Counted from the first letter of the stretch, positions 25,245 through 33,807 are shown. The stretch: DNA of 64,000 nt from QGON01 sp963691905 (GCA_963691905.1 OY829894.1:558001-622000); one strand, 5' to 3'. Made by a program: numbers and translations. The notes: generated by a model from the letters alone, not told the origin.

Positions 25245-27584
25245 ATGCAGATACCAATAATAAATCACACTTTCGGAATACGACATTATTCCTTTCTGAT
25301 GTATGGACTTTGGGTTTTTTTAATCCTATGTTCAGTTTTGTGGAATCTCTATAGTCTGCCATTGACCGATAGTGCTGCATGGATTCTGATAGGTATCCAT
25401 TTGGCCATTCTTTTGGCTGGCATATTGGTTAACTACCTTTTCTTCCATAAAGTTCTATTTGTTTTTCGTGTGAGTAAACTTGCCGAACAAGCGCTTAAGG
25501 AAGAGCGCCAATTTTTAAATACGATACTGGAATCGATATCTGACGGTATAGTTGTCTGCGATAAGGATGGTCATTTGACTCTCTTTAATCCCGCCGCCAG
25601 AACCTTTCTGGGTAGTAGTGAACTTCATATCCCCGTTAATGAGTGCGCTGTTCAATATGGCTTGCATAGTGCGGATGGAACACACTTGCTCGCACGTGAT
25701 GAATCTCCTCTGTATCGCACATTGCAAGATGGAAAGGTACGCGAGCAGGAGGTTTTTGTCTCGCCCCCAAATGGTGGTACCGAACGTACACTTCTGGCGA
25801 ATGGAGAAACACTTGCGAATAAAGAAGGTGAGCGGATTGGAGCTGTCGTTACGCTTCACGATATAACGTCACAAAAAGCGCTGGAACAAGAGCTTCGTTT
25901 GTCAGCCATGGTATTTGAAGCTCATGATGCGATGATCATCACTGACGATCAAGGTAGGATTCAGCGAGTAAACAGGCGTTTTGTTGAAATGACCGGCTAC
26001 TCACCAGAAGATGTATTCGGTAAGACTCCGAGCATCCTCAAGTCAGGTAGACATGATGATCGTTTTTACCGCAATCTCTGGAAGCAGTTGACTGACTCGG
26101 GCTCATGGCAGGGAGAGATATGGAATCAACGCCGAAATGGCGAGGTTTACCCTCAATGGACGAGTATCAGCCTTATTAGAGACGATAAAGGCACGATCAT
26201 CCACTTCCTGTCCAGTATGGTCGATGTCAGCAAGCAGCGACGTACAGAAGCCGAGGTCGAATTTCTCGCTTATCACGATAGTCTGACAGGTCTGCCGAAT
26301 AGAGTCTTGTTGTTTGACCGTCTCAATCAGGCTCTTGCACGCTCAAGCCGAAGCGGTTCCATAGGTGCAAGCGTCTTCATGGATTTGGACCGGTTTAAGA
26401 ATATCAATGACTCACTGGGACATCTTGTGGGAGACGGGATGCTGAAAGAGTTTGCCCGGCGATTGAAGAAACTGGTCAGAAAAGACGATACTTTGGCCCG
26501 TCTGGGTGGCGATGAGTTCATGATGGTGCTGAATGAACTGGGGCCGGATCAAGAATCAGCCACAAATAAGGTTTTATCGATAGCAGAGAAATTCAAGGCA
26601 AGCCTGGCAGAACCTTACCACATCAGGGAATATGAACTTCATACGACCAGCAGTATTGGCGTAACACTTTTTAGTGGAGATGGGGAGACTGCAGAGGACA
26701 TTATTCGCCGGGCAGACACTGCCATGTATAAAGCCAAGGAGGAGGGGCGTAATGCCATACGCTTCTATCTTCCAGAGATGCAGGCACAGGTAAGAGACCG
26801 GTTGGCGATGGAAAACGATATGCGTATCGCCATGGAGAGGGATCAATTCAAACTCTTTTTCCAACCCCAGATCGACATTCAAACCGGCGAATTGATTGGT
26901 GCCGAGGCGCTGTTGCGCTGGCGACATCCTGAGCGTGGATATATCCTGCCCGATCATTTCATTCCTATCGCTGAAGATACCGGGCTGATAGTTTCGCTGG
27001 GCGAATATGTTCTAAGGGAAGTATGTTGCCGCAACAGAATTTGGCATGACGCAGGCTTGCCGAAAATTCCGATTGCGGTAAATGTTTCACCTGTTCAATT
27101 CCGCAGAACCGATTTTCTCAACCAAGTGAATAGTATCTTGAGCGATACCCAATTAAGTCCTCACTACCTTGAGCTGGAGATGACAGAGACGGCCTTCATG
27201 CAAAATATTGTTGAAGTGAAGGACACGTTGACCCAATTGAAAGCACAGGGAGTCAACATAGCCATAGATGACTTTGGCACGGGTTACTCCAGCCTCTCCT
27301 ATCTTAACCAAATGGCGATCGATAAACTTAAGATTGATCAATCGTTTATTCAGAATGTTTCAACCGATCAAAATAACGCAACGATAACTAAAACCATTAT
27401 CTCGATGGCACAGTATCTCAATCTCAAAACCATAGGGGAGGGAGTTGAAACTCTTGACCAATTCAAATTCCTGCAGAATTCAGGTTGTGATGAAGTTCAA
27501 GGGTTTCTGTTCCACGAACCCGTCCCTATGGAGATATTCTCGGATATGTTGAAAAATTGGCACAACTTCAAAGTAATGAACTAA
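25245..27584 (+). CDS. Membrane PAS-PAS-GGDEF-EAL c-di-GMP enzyme
   Basis: A 779-residue protein. Two membrane spans (about 16-36 and 45-68) lead to two PAS domains (about 90-205 and 220-340). A GGDEF domain follows with intact RLGGDEF and an I-site RKDD five residues before it, then an EAL domain with EALLRW, NVSPVQF, EMTETA, DDFGTGYSS, KIDQSF and EGVET. Both active sites look complete, so it could make and break c-di-GMP; which dominates is not visible. A MITE-like element begins right after its stop codon. Confidence 0.93.
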   Translation: MQIPIINHTFGIRHYSFLMYGLWVFLILCSVLWNLYSLPLTDSAAWILIGIHLAILLAGILVNYLFFHKVLFVFRVSKLAEQALKEERQFLNTILESISDGIVVCDKDGHLTLFNPAARTFLGSSELHIPVNECAVQYGLHSADGTHLLARDESPLYRTLQDGKVREQEVFVSPPNGGTERTLLANGETLANKEGERIGAVVTLHDITSQKALEQELRLSAMVFEAHDAMIITDDQGRIQRVNRRFVEMTGYSPEDVFGKTPSILKSGRHDDRFYRNLWKQLTDSGSWQGEIWNQRRNGEVYPQWTSISLIRDDKGTIIHFLSSMVDVSKQRRTEAEVEFLAYHDSLTGLPNRVLLFDRLNQALARSSRSGSIGASVFMDLDRFKNINDSLGHLVGDGMLKEFARRLKKLVRKDDTLARLGGDEFMMVLNELGPDQESATNKVLSIAEKFKASLAEPYHIREYELHTTSSIGVTLFSGDGETAEDIIRRADTAMYKAKEEGRNAIRFYLPEMQAQVRDRLAMENDMRIAMERDQFKLFFQPQIDIQTGELIGAEALLRWRHPERGYILPDHFIPIAEDTGLIVSLGEYVLREVCCRNRIWHDAGLPKIPIAVNVSPVQFRRTDFLNQVNSILSDTQLSPHYLELEMTETAFMQNIVEVKDTLTQLKAQGVNIAIDDFGTGYSSLSYLNQMAIDKLKIDQSFIQNVSTDQNNATITKTIISMAQYLNLKTIGEGVETLDQFKFLQNSGCDEVQGFLFHEPVPMEIFSDMLKNWHNFKVMN

Positions 27585-27744
27585 GGAGCCTCTGATCAAG
27601 TCGTGAACTCGTATCTTGCGCCCAGAATATCCAGCTTCTGCGTTGTAAATCTTCGCAATAGCCAGCTATTCCGTGCGATTTGCGCCTTGAATCTGAATAT
27701 TCTGATTCACGAATCTACTTCGTCCAGACTTGATCAGAGGCTCC
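27585..27744. mobile_element. 160-bp MITE-like element with 18-bp terminal inverted repeats
   Basis: Perfect 18-bp ends: GGAGCCTCTGATCAAGTC at 27585-27602 and its complement at 27727-27744. Both sides are flanked by CTAA (27581-27584 and 27745-27748), a 4-bp target duplication. The interior is an imperfect palindrome (CAGAATAT near 27623 pairs with ATATTCTG near 27698), so the whole element can fold. There is no transposase. IS5-group elements duplicate 4 bp at YTAR, which CTAA fits, so an IS5-group origin is inferred. The left CTAA includes the TAA stop of the GGDEF-EAL gene, which is preserved. Confidence 0.85.
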
Positions 27745-27825
27745 CTAATTTCAGCACGTTGCTGGATCCCATTGTTTTTTGTAGGATGTGTGGCATTCCA
27801 AGCATTGTCACTGCGAATCTTCTTA

Positions 27826-28224
27826 ATGATTAATCCAAAACAACGATTGATAACAGTTTGCGGCCTGATTTTTCTTTTTGCCACCTTTCCCAGCCTGGCT
27901 GGACTTGAAGAGGGAATGGAAGCAAATCGAAATGGCGACAAGCAGGCTGCTTTTAAAGAATTCCAAGCTGCATCACTCGCAGGAGATGAGCGTGCCTTCG
28001 GTAAACTTGGGGGTATGTATCTCTATGGTCTGGGAACAGAAAAAGATTATGTGAAAGCTTATGCCTGGTTTGGATTGAGCGCTCAAATGGGTGATAGATA
28101 TGGTCAGCGATTTCAGGATGCCGCGTCCTCCGCAATGACCCCGAAACAGGTTGGAGATGCTGAAAGATTACTCCAGGAATTCCGCAAGCAGCTTAATCTA
28201 AGTGAGACATCACACGAGCAATAG
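27826..28224 (+). CDS. Short Sel1-repeat exported protein
   Basis: A 132-residue protein. From ATG 27826 (MINPKQRLITVCGLIFLFATFPSLAG) it has a signal peptide, then Sel1/TPR-like helices (GMEANRNGDKQAAFKEFQAA, GDERAFGKLGGMYLYGLGTEKDYVKAYAWFGLSAQ). A longer in-frame start at 27730 reaches into the MITE and is not used. The function is unknown; a periplasmic scaffold is likely. It lies just after the MITE. Confidence 0.75.
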   Translation: MINPKQRLITVCGLIFLFATFPSLAGLEEGMEANRNGDKQAAFKEFQAASLAGDERAFGKLGGMYLYGLGTEKDYVKAYAWFGLSAQMGDRYGQRFQDAASSAMTPKQVGDAERLLQEFRKQLNLSETSHEQ

Positions 28225-28275
28225 TTAAAAGTATCGGACCCTCTATGCATCACGGCAATTGGAGGGAAAAATCCA

Positions 28276-28725
28276 TTGTTTCAACCACTGCTGCACCTCA
28301 TCCTTGTTTTTTTGATCTTCACTGTCCTTGGCGGATGCAGCGAAACAGGAAATGAGGTGATCAAAATTGATGCTATTCAGGCGTTTGTCGGAGTGGCTGA
28401 CGATCAGGAATCGCGCCTGCGAGGACTCTTATTCCGGAAGAAACTAGGTGTTAACGAAGGGTTACTCTTTGTATTTCCCAAAGAGAAGATTCTGCATATC
28501 TGGATGTTGAACATGGAAATGCCGCTGGATGTCGCTTTTTTCGATCAAGATCGAAAACTTATCAATATCCATTCAATGGAGCCTGACGATGGCGAAAAGT
28601 CCTATCCATCTGAAAAACCGGCCCTCTACGCTTTGGAGATGTCCCAAGGCTGGTTCTCGAGAAATCATTTAACGACGGGTGCCACACTCCATCTGTCGAG
28701 ACCTCCATCAGCCCAAACGAGATAA
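28276..28725 (+). CDS. DUF192 lipoprotein
   Basis: A 149-residue protein with lipobox LGGC (Cys21) followed by a DUF192 domain (ESRLRGLLFRKKLGVNEGLLFVFPKEKILHIW is the core, with HIWMLNMEMPLDVAFFD). The start is TTG at 28276, ten bases after a GGAGGG ribosome binding site. DUF192 proteins are small, often exported beta-barrel-like domains of unknown role, commonly lipidated in proteobacteria. Confidence 0.85.
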   Translation: MFQPLLHLILVFLIFTVLGGCSETGNEVIKIDAIQAFVGVADDQESRLRGLLFRKKLGVNEGLLFVFPKEKILHIWMLNMEMPLDVAFFDQDRKLINIHSMEPDDGEKSYPSEKPALYALEMSQGWFSRNHLTTGATLHLSRPPSAQTR

Positions 28726-29177
28726 TTCTCCAGTCATCACTGCTTTGAATGTCACTTTACTGAATCAGGTGAATTTAATTCCCGTATAGTGATTGTATCG
28801 CTCAGCCACTATTTAGCCAGAAATTTTGTGATTTGTACGTCAACTAATAAGTTGTGTTGCGACACTAAAGGACACAAGGCCATCAAGACATTAATATTGA
28901 CTGAGTTAATTCTTATAATTCAATATCTTGCTGGCTAATATAAATGTGTTTAATTGCTTAATTCAGGGCGAAAAAAAGTAGGAATTCAAGTAAAATCCGC
29001 CGCATCACAGGATTTTCACGGCTGGAAGAGGGGTTATATTCCCTCCCACATGCAGATTCAGTATTGACACCAGCATCTTTGCTGGTAGGGTCTGCATCCG
29101 CAAAGCTATTGCCTGTGTTCGGCGTGGCACCGTCTCAATGCCCACCAAGATTTAGTTGGGATTACTAGGAAACAGAA
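28726..29177. other. 452-bp leader region of the second EF-G gene
   Basis: AT-rich in its first half, then GC-richer near the gene. TTGACT (about 28908) and CAATAT 18 bases later could be a weak sigma-70 promoter. A short hairpin ACCAGCATCTTTGCTGGT (about 29070) lies some 100 bases before the start codon. No ORF with family features was found. Confidence 0.4.
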
Positions 29178-31256
29178 ATGACAGACCTCACCCGTTATCG
29201 AAATATCGGTATTTTTGCCCATGTGGATGCTGGTAAAACAACCACCACAGAGCGCATTTTGAAGCTCACTGGCAAGATCCATAAGACAGGTGAAGTTCAC
29301 GATGGCGAGGCCACCACTGATTTCATGGAGCAGGAGCAGGAGCGCGGTATCACCATCCAGTCCGCTGCCACCTCTTGCGAGTGGGACGGTCATCGTCTAA
29401 ACATCATTGATACCCCTGGACACGTTGACTTCACGATTGAGGTTTATCGCTCACTGAAGGTACTCGACGGCGGCGTCGGTGTCTTTTGTGGCTCCGGCGG
29501 CGTTGAACCCCAGTCCGAGACAAACTGGCGCTATGCCAACGAATCCGAGGTTGCCCGTATTATTCTGGTCAACAAACTCGACCGAATCGGTGCTGACTTC
29601 TACCGCGTAGTCGAGCAGGTGGAAAAAGTATTGGGTGCAAATCCCCTGGTCATGGTGCTGCCTATCGGTACTGAAGATCAGTTTGTTGGTGTGGTAGACC
29701 TGCTGACTCGAAAAGCGTGGATCTGGGACGACTCAGGAGACCCCGAGAAGTACGATATCCAGGACGTGCCAGCCGATATGGTTGATCGGGTCGAAGAGTG
29801 GCGCGAGAAATTGATCGAGGCGGCTGTCGAGCAGGACGATGATGCGATGGAGAAGTATCTGGATGGCGATGAGCCCAACATGGATACCATCAAGGCCTGT
29901 ATTCGTAAGGGTACCATCGCACTCGATTTCTTCCCCACCTATTGCGGCTCCGCTTTCAAGAACAAAGGCGTCCAGCCAGTACTGAACGCTGTTATTGACT
30001 ACCTGCCCAACCCGTCGGAGGTCAAGCCTCAGCCCGAGGTCGATATGGAAGGCAACGAAACCGGTGAGTTTGCCATCGTCGACCCAGATTACCCACTGCG
30101 TGCATTGGCTTTCAAGATCATGGATGATCGCTTCGGTGCATTGACCTTTACCCGAATCTACTCCGGCCGACTGAAGAAGGGCGACACTCTGCTCAACACC
30201 TTCACCGGCAAGACCGAACGTATCGGCCGTATCGTGGAGATGCATGCCGACTCCCGTGAGGAACTCAATTCCGCCCAGGCTGGCGACATCATCGCCCTGG
30301 TAGGACTGAAGAATACCCGGACCGGTCACACTCTGTGCGATCAGAAACGGCCAGCCACCCTTGAGCCGATGGTCTTCCCTGATCCGGTTATCTCCATTGC
30401 TATCTCACCGAATGACAAAGGTGGTTCGGAAAAGATGGGGATCGCACTCAACAAGATGATGCAGGAAGATCCTTCATTCCGCGTGGAAACGGACGAGGAG
30501 AGTGGTGAGACGATCATTAAAGGCATGGGTGAGCTGCATCTCGACATCAAGGTCGATATCCTCAAGCGCACCCACGGCGTAGAAGTTACCGTCGGCAAGC
30601 CTCAAGTGGCCTATCGTGAGACCATAACCAAACGTATCGAGGAGAGTTACACTCACAAGAAGCAGACCGGTGGCTCCGGTCAGTTTGCCAAGATCGATTA
30701 CATAATCGAGCCTGGAGAGCAGAACAGCGGCTTCGAGTTCGAATCTGTTGTCACCGGCGGTAACGTCCCCCGTGAATTCTGGCCTGCAGTGGAGAAGGGT
30801 TTCGCGCTCAGCATGCAAACAGGCACCTTGGCTGGTTTCCCGCTGCTTGATGTCAAAGTCACCTTGGTAGATGGTAGCTACCATGCTGTGGACTCATCAG
30901 CGGTCGCCTACGAGATCGCTGCGAAGGCGGCATATCGCCAGTCTGTGCCGAAAGCGGGCCCCCAGCTGCTTGAGCCTGTGATGAAGGTCGACGTCTTCAC
31001 CCCCGATGACCATGTGGGTGACGTAATTGGTGACCTCAATCGTCGCCGCGGTATGATCAAGTCTCAGGAAGCAGGCACCACAGGCGTCCGCGTCAAGGCC
31101 GATGCTCCTCTAAGCGAAATGTTTGGCTACATCGGCGACCTTAGGACCATGACCTCTGGTCGCGGTCAGTTCTCCATGGAGTTCTCACACTATGCTCCCT
31201 GCCCGAACAGTGTAGCCGAGCAGGTAATCAAGGAAGTTAAAGCGCGCCAGGGTTAA
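29178..31256 (+). CDS. Second elongation factor G (EF-G2/FusB-like)
   Basis: A 692-residue translocase GTPase with HVDAGKTTTTERIL, DTPGHVDF and NKLDRIGADF, followed by domains II-V (GMGELHLDIKVDILKR, TGGSGQFAKIDYIIEPG, RRRGMIKSQE). It is not next to rpsG or tufA, so it is probably the stand-alone paralogue seen in many gammaproteobacteria rather than the str-operon copy. Sequence identity to the other copy cannot be checked here. The second copy may act in slow growth or recycling; that is inferred from other species. Confidence 0.9.
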   Translation: MTDLTRYRNIGIFAHVDAGKTTTTERILKLTGKIHKTGEVHDGEATTDFMEQEQERGITIQSAATSCEWDGHRLNIIDTPGHVDFTIEVYRSLKVLDGGVGVFCGSGGVEPQSETNWRYANESEVARIILVNKLDRIGADFYRVVEQVEKVLGANPLVMVLPIGTEDQFVGVVDLLTRKAWIWDDSGDPEKYDIQDVPADMVDRVEEWREKLIEAAVEQDDDAMEKYLDGDEPNMDTIKACIRKGTIALDFFPTYCGSAFKNKGVQPVLNAVIDYLPNPSEVKPQPEVDMEGNETGEFAIVDPDYPLRALAFKIMDDRFGALTFTRIYSGRLKKGDTLLNTFTGKTERIGRIVEMHADSREELNSAQAGDIIALVGLKNTRTGHTLCDQKRPATLEPMVFPDPVISIAISPNDKGGSEKMGIALNKMMQEDPSFRVETDEESGETIIKGMGELHLDIKVDILKRTHGVEVTVGKPQVAYRETITKRIEESYTHKKQTGGSGQFAKIDYIIEPGEQNSGFEFESVVTGGNVPREFWPAVEKGFALSMQTGTLAGFPLLDVKVTLVDGSYHAVDSSAVAYEIAAKAAYRQSVPKAGPQLLEPVMKVDVFTPDDHVGDVIGDLNRRRGMIKSQEAGTTGVRVKADAPLSEMFGYIGDLRTMTSGRGQFSMEFSHYAPCPNSVAEQVIKEVKARQG

Positions 31257-31272
31257 GGGTTCTTCAAGAAGG

Positions 31273-31300
31273 GATTACCGGATAAACTGATTCGGTAATC
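31273..31300 (+). terminator. Possible weak terminator after EF-G2
   Basis: An 8-bp stem GATTACCG/CGGTAATC separated by 12 bases, 16 bp after the stop codon, followed by CGACTTTTAAA. The loop is long and the T-run short. Confidence 0.4.
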
Positions 31301-31373
31301 TCGACTTTTAAATAAAGGGTCAGTGCAGAAATCATTCTGTCTGACCCTGATAAGAGAAAAGAGGGAGGGCAAC

Positions 31374-31613
31374 ATGCTTTCAGAACACCACGATATCGAT
31401 CATGAATTCCCTGAATTCCACCAGAAGCTCGAAGCACTTAGTGCAGCTGATACAGAATTTGCCGAGTTGGTGAAGAAGCACGATAAAATCGACAACGAAA
31501 TCCGTGTACTCGAAGAGCGCGGACAGCCTATCGCGGACGAAAGTATCGAAGCGATGAAGTATGAGCGCACTGAACTTAAGGATAAGATCTACGCGCGACT
31601 TCGCCAGGCGTGA
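31374..31613 (+). CDS. YdcH/DUF465 family small protein
   Basis: A 79-residue acidic helical protein starting MLSEHHDIDHEFPEFHQKLEAL, the DUF465 signature, with the repeated FxxL..HD..D.E..E pattern (EFAELVKKHDKIDNEIRVLEE). The ATG at 31374 follows GAGGGAGGG; an in-frame start at 31323 adds unlikely residues. The function is not established. It lies 117 bp after EF-G2. Confidence 0.85.
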   Translation: MLSEHHDIDHEFPEFHQKLEALSAADTEFAELVKKHDKIDNEIRVLEERGQPIADESIEAMKYERTELKDKIYARLRQA

Positions 31614-31616
31614 TTG

Positions 31617-31648
31617 CTAACATCCTCGCATTCACGCGAGGATGTTAG
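31617..31648. terminator. Terminator hairpin after the DUF465 gene
   Basis: A 13-bp perfect stem CTAACATCCTCGC/GCGAGGATGTTAG with a 6-base loop, starting 4 bases after the stop codon. It is followed by TTTAGC, so the T-run is short, but the stem is very strong. Confidence 0.75.
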
Positions 31649-31823
31649 TTTAGCTCCAGTATAAAAATACCAGCCAGGCCCATTCGGGCTATGCTTTAGT
31701 GTGCAAAACCATTTTATGGAATCGGCACATCTTTGGGAATATCCCACTCAGTCCTAAATTCATTAGGACATTGAATCTCCTCAAGTATATTATGCATCCC
31801 CAGGCTACCTGGAGTTATGGATA

Positions 31824-32714
31824 ATGACGATGCGTACACAGAGATTTCGCAGACATGCCGCGCCCTCAATGGTGATTATTGCTCTGTTGTTCACTTTTGC
31901 AGCACTCAACGGCTGCTCAACGCTGGATCTGACGCCTGTAGCCTCTCCCGCCACACATAAGCACTCCCCCGGAAAAATACTTTGGCATGACCTGCTAACC
32001 CAGGATGTAGCTCAGGCTGAAGACTTTTATGGAAAAATGTTTGGATGGGACTTCAAGCACCAGGGCGCATATACCGTTGTGATGCGCGACGGGCAGGCAA
32101 TCGGTGGCATGGTCGAAATCAAACCGAAGCCTAACGGTCGAGGTATCGCTCGCTGGATCGCATCACTCTCAGTGTCGAATGTCGATCAAGCTGTTGGCTT
32201 CGTCCGTGAGCGGGGAGGCAAGATACACGAGGGGCCTACAAATATGCGCCACCGAGGACGAGGTGCCTTGATCAGCGACCCTCAAGGCGCACAAATTCTG
32301 CTTCTTCGATCAGCCAGCGGTGACCCCGAAGATAAGGCACCCGCCATCAACGACTGGCTCTGGGATGAACTTTGGTCAAGTGATCCCGCGACTTCACTGG
32401 ATTTCTACCAAGCCTTGGTGGGTTATTCCTCACGAGAAAACCGGGAGAACTACTGGATTCTGAAAATGAATGGAAAATGGCGTGCCGGCGTCAGAGGGGT
32501 GTTCGATAAAAAATTAGAGCAGCGGTGGGTGCCTGTAATCCGTGTTGCCGATCCACAAAAGATTTCGGATGCTGTAACCAATCTGGGGGGCAGGGTACTG
32601 GTAAAGTCCGGGACAGCTGAAGAAGACAAGCAGACCGCACTGCTTGCTGACCCCGCCGGGGCACTCTTCATGATTCAGAAATGGCCTGGTATTGCCACCG
32701 AGGGGGGAGAGTGA
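31824..32714 (+). CDS. Lipoprotein with two VOC/glyoxalase-like domains
   Basis: A 296-residue exported lipoprotein with lipobox LNGC (Cys31). Two vicinal-oxygen-chelate domains follow (about 50-165 and 170-290): WHDLLTQDVAQAEDFYGKMFGW starts the first, and WDELWSSDPATSLDFYQALVGY the second, each ending in a DPQGA/DPAGA turn near the C-terminus. Most VOC proteins are cytoplasmic enzymes, so a lipid-anchored one is unusual. Metal ligands are not clear, so it may bind rather than convert a ligand. The start could also be an ATG a few codons in. Confidence 0.8.
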   Translation: MTMRTQRFRRHAAPSMVIIALLFTFAALNGCSTLDLTPVASPATHKHSPGKILWHDLLTQDVAQAEDFYGKMFGWDFKHQGAYTVVMRDGQAIGGMVEIKPKPNGRGIARWIASLSVSNVDQAVGFVRERGGKIHEGPTNMRHRGRGALISDPQGAQILLLRSASGDPEDKAPAINDWLWDELWSSDPATSLDFYQALVGYSSRENRENYWILKMNGKWRAGVRGVFDKKLEQRWVPVIRVADPQKISDAVTNLGGRVLVKSGTAEEDKQTALLADPAGALFMIQKWPGIATEGGE

Positions 32715-32716
32715 TC

Positions 32717-33040
32717 ATGACACTATTCCGTCGAATAATGTTTGGCCTCATCCTGTTACTGGGTGCCGCGCTTTTGACAGGATGCTCGAGCACTGGCTCC
32801 TCATCCGTTGGTGGCTCAGTTTCATACGGCGCTTACTATGGCGGCTATTACGACCCTTACCCTTGTTGGGGCTGTGGCGGCGACACGATTATTGTGAAAC
32901 CACCACCTGAAAAACCCGATCGGCCCAAGCCACCCATCTCCAGGCCACCCAAGCCTACGCATCCAATTGCCAGGCCACCCGGTGGCATAGGCCGGCCTAC
33001 ACCAAGACCAGCGGCGGCACGCCCAAGAAGAGCACGCTGA
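32717..33040 (+). CDS. Small Gly/Tyr- and Pro-rich lipoprotein
   Basis: A 107-residue protein with lipobox LTGC (Cys23). A Ser/Gly/Tyr stretch (SYGAYYGGYYDPYPCWGCGGD) is followed by a Pro/Lys/Arg-rich tail (KPPPEKPDRPKPP, RPPGGIGRPTPRPAA). The ATG 32717 lies 2 bases after the VOC lipoprotein stop, so the two are probably co-transcribed. No enzyme domain is seen. The low-complexity tail may span or contact the wall. The function is unknown. Confidence 0.7.
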   Translation: MTLFRRIMFGLILLLGAALLTGCSSTGSSSVGGSVSYGAYYGGYYDPYPCWGCGGDTIIVKPPPEKPDRPKPPISRPPKPTHPIARPPGGIGRPTPRPAAARPRRAR

Positions 33041-33118
33041 AATTGTGCGCAGTGAGATTGGGCTGTCCACGCTGATGCTATACTTCAGTTGGAGCTATTC
33101 AGAGTGAAGGGTACAGCG

Positions 33119-33205
33119 ATGTCCGGTTATGATTGGGGCTTGGTATTTATGTCGGCGGTGTTGCTGTTGTTAATGCTTGTCGGGTTCAACATGAAAAAAC
33201 ACTAG
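33119..33205 (+). CDS. Putative 28-residue membrane miniprotein
   Basis: ATG at 33119 reads MSGYDWGLVFMSAVLLLLML followed by VGFNMKKH: a single membrane span with a basic tail, the form of many bacterial small membrane proteins. A weak GAAGGG site lies about 10 bases upstream. Its stop (33203-33205) overlaps the 3' end of the minus-strand HTH gene. No homologue can be named. Confidence 0.35.
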   Translation: MSGYDWGLVFMSAVLLLLMLVGFNMKKH

Positions 33206-33612
33206 CGGCGGCGCGAGAGATCGCGCAGGGGCAAATCAAGTGAAGGCGGGAGGGCGGTAACCTTTCCGCCTTTTTTGTCGTGTGCCAGCGCCAGCAACCA
33301 CGGCAGGGCGCGAATATCTCCAGGGGTTACCGCCATATCTTCCGGCGTCCACAATTCCGGGCGGCCTGTTCCCGGGTCAAATACAAAGCGCCAGTGTTCC
33401 CAACCTTCACAGACTGGGCCTAAATCCCCAAACCGATAGACCAGCAAGCGCCGCGCCATGATCGGGGCGCTGTCATCCGCACACCAGCGGCGGAAGGTGC
33501 GCACGGAAACCCCAAAGAATTGCAGGGCGTCGGCGGCGGTAATGTGTGCGCGGTGGGCCAGTGTGCGGAACGGGTCGAAGAGTTCCTGGGGCTGGTAACG
33601 TGTGCAGGTCAC
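33202..33612 (-). CDS. Phage-like HTH protein (DUF3653-like)
   Basis: A 136-residue protein. The N-terminal part reads as a helix-turn-helix (ITAADALQFFGVSVRTFRRWCADDSAP), followed by LLVYRFGDLGPVCEGWEHWRFVFD, a pattern seen in short phage or prophage proteins such as DUF3653. GC is higher than in neighbouring gaps. It lies about 115 bp from a dif-like Xer site, and no other phage gene is visible. It may regulate or replicate a lost element; the exact family is tentative. Confidence 0.6.
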   Translation of the reverse strand: MTCTRYQPQELFDPFRTLAHRAHITAADALQFFGVSVRTFRRWCADDSAPIMARRLLVYRFGDLGPVCEGWEHWRFVFDPGTGRPELWTPEDMAVTPGDIRALPWLLALAHDKKGGKVTALPPSLDLPLRDLSRRR

Positions 33613-33727
33613 AATACAATGTCCCCGTCATTTTTGTTGTTTTAAGGGGTGGCGTAGTCTATTTGGGATAACCTGCCCAGCGAATGAGATATGCCAATAA
33701 TCCAGCGAATAAACCTGAATACGCCCA
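33613..33727. other. Gap between the phage-like gene and the dif-like site
   Basis: About 115 bp of mixed composition holding the upstream region of the HTH gene. No additional ORF or second Xer half-site was found by eye. Confidence 0.4.
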
Positions 33728-33755
33728 ATTTAACATAATAAGTATTATGCACCTT
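33728..33755. other. dif: dif-like XerC/XerD recombination site
   Basis: On the plus strand the order is ATTTAACATAA, the 6-base centre TAAGTA, then TTATGCACCTT. On the minus strand this gives AAGGTGCATAA, TACTTA and TTATGTTAAAT. The last 11 bases equal the E. coli dif XerD half-site exactly, and the XerC half keeps GCATAA next to a correct 6-base spacer. XerC/D act at dif to resolve chromosome dimers at the terminus. The position fits the gene-strand switch here. The XerC arm and centre are diverged, so a Xer-using mobile element site is a second option. Confidence 0.75.
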
Positions 33756-33807
33756 ACGGAGGGTGATAAACGTAGTCATTCAGTTCTTCAACTTATCGGT
33801 GAAATAC

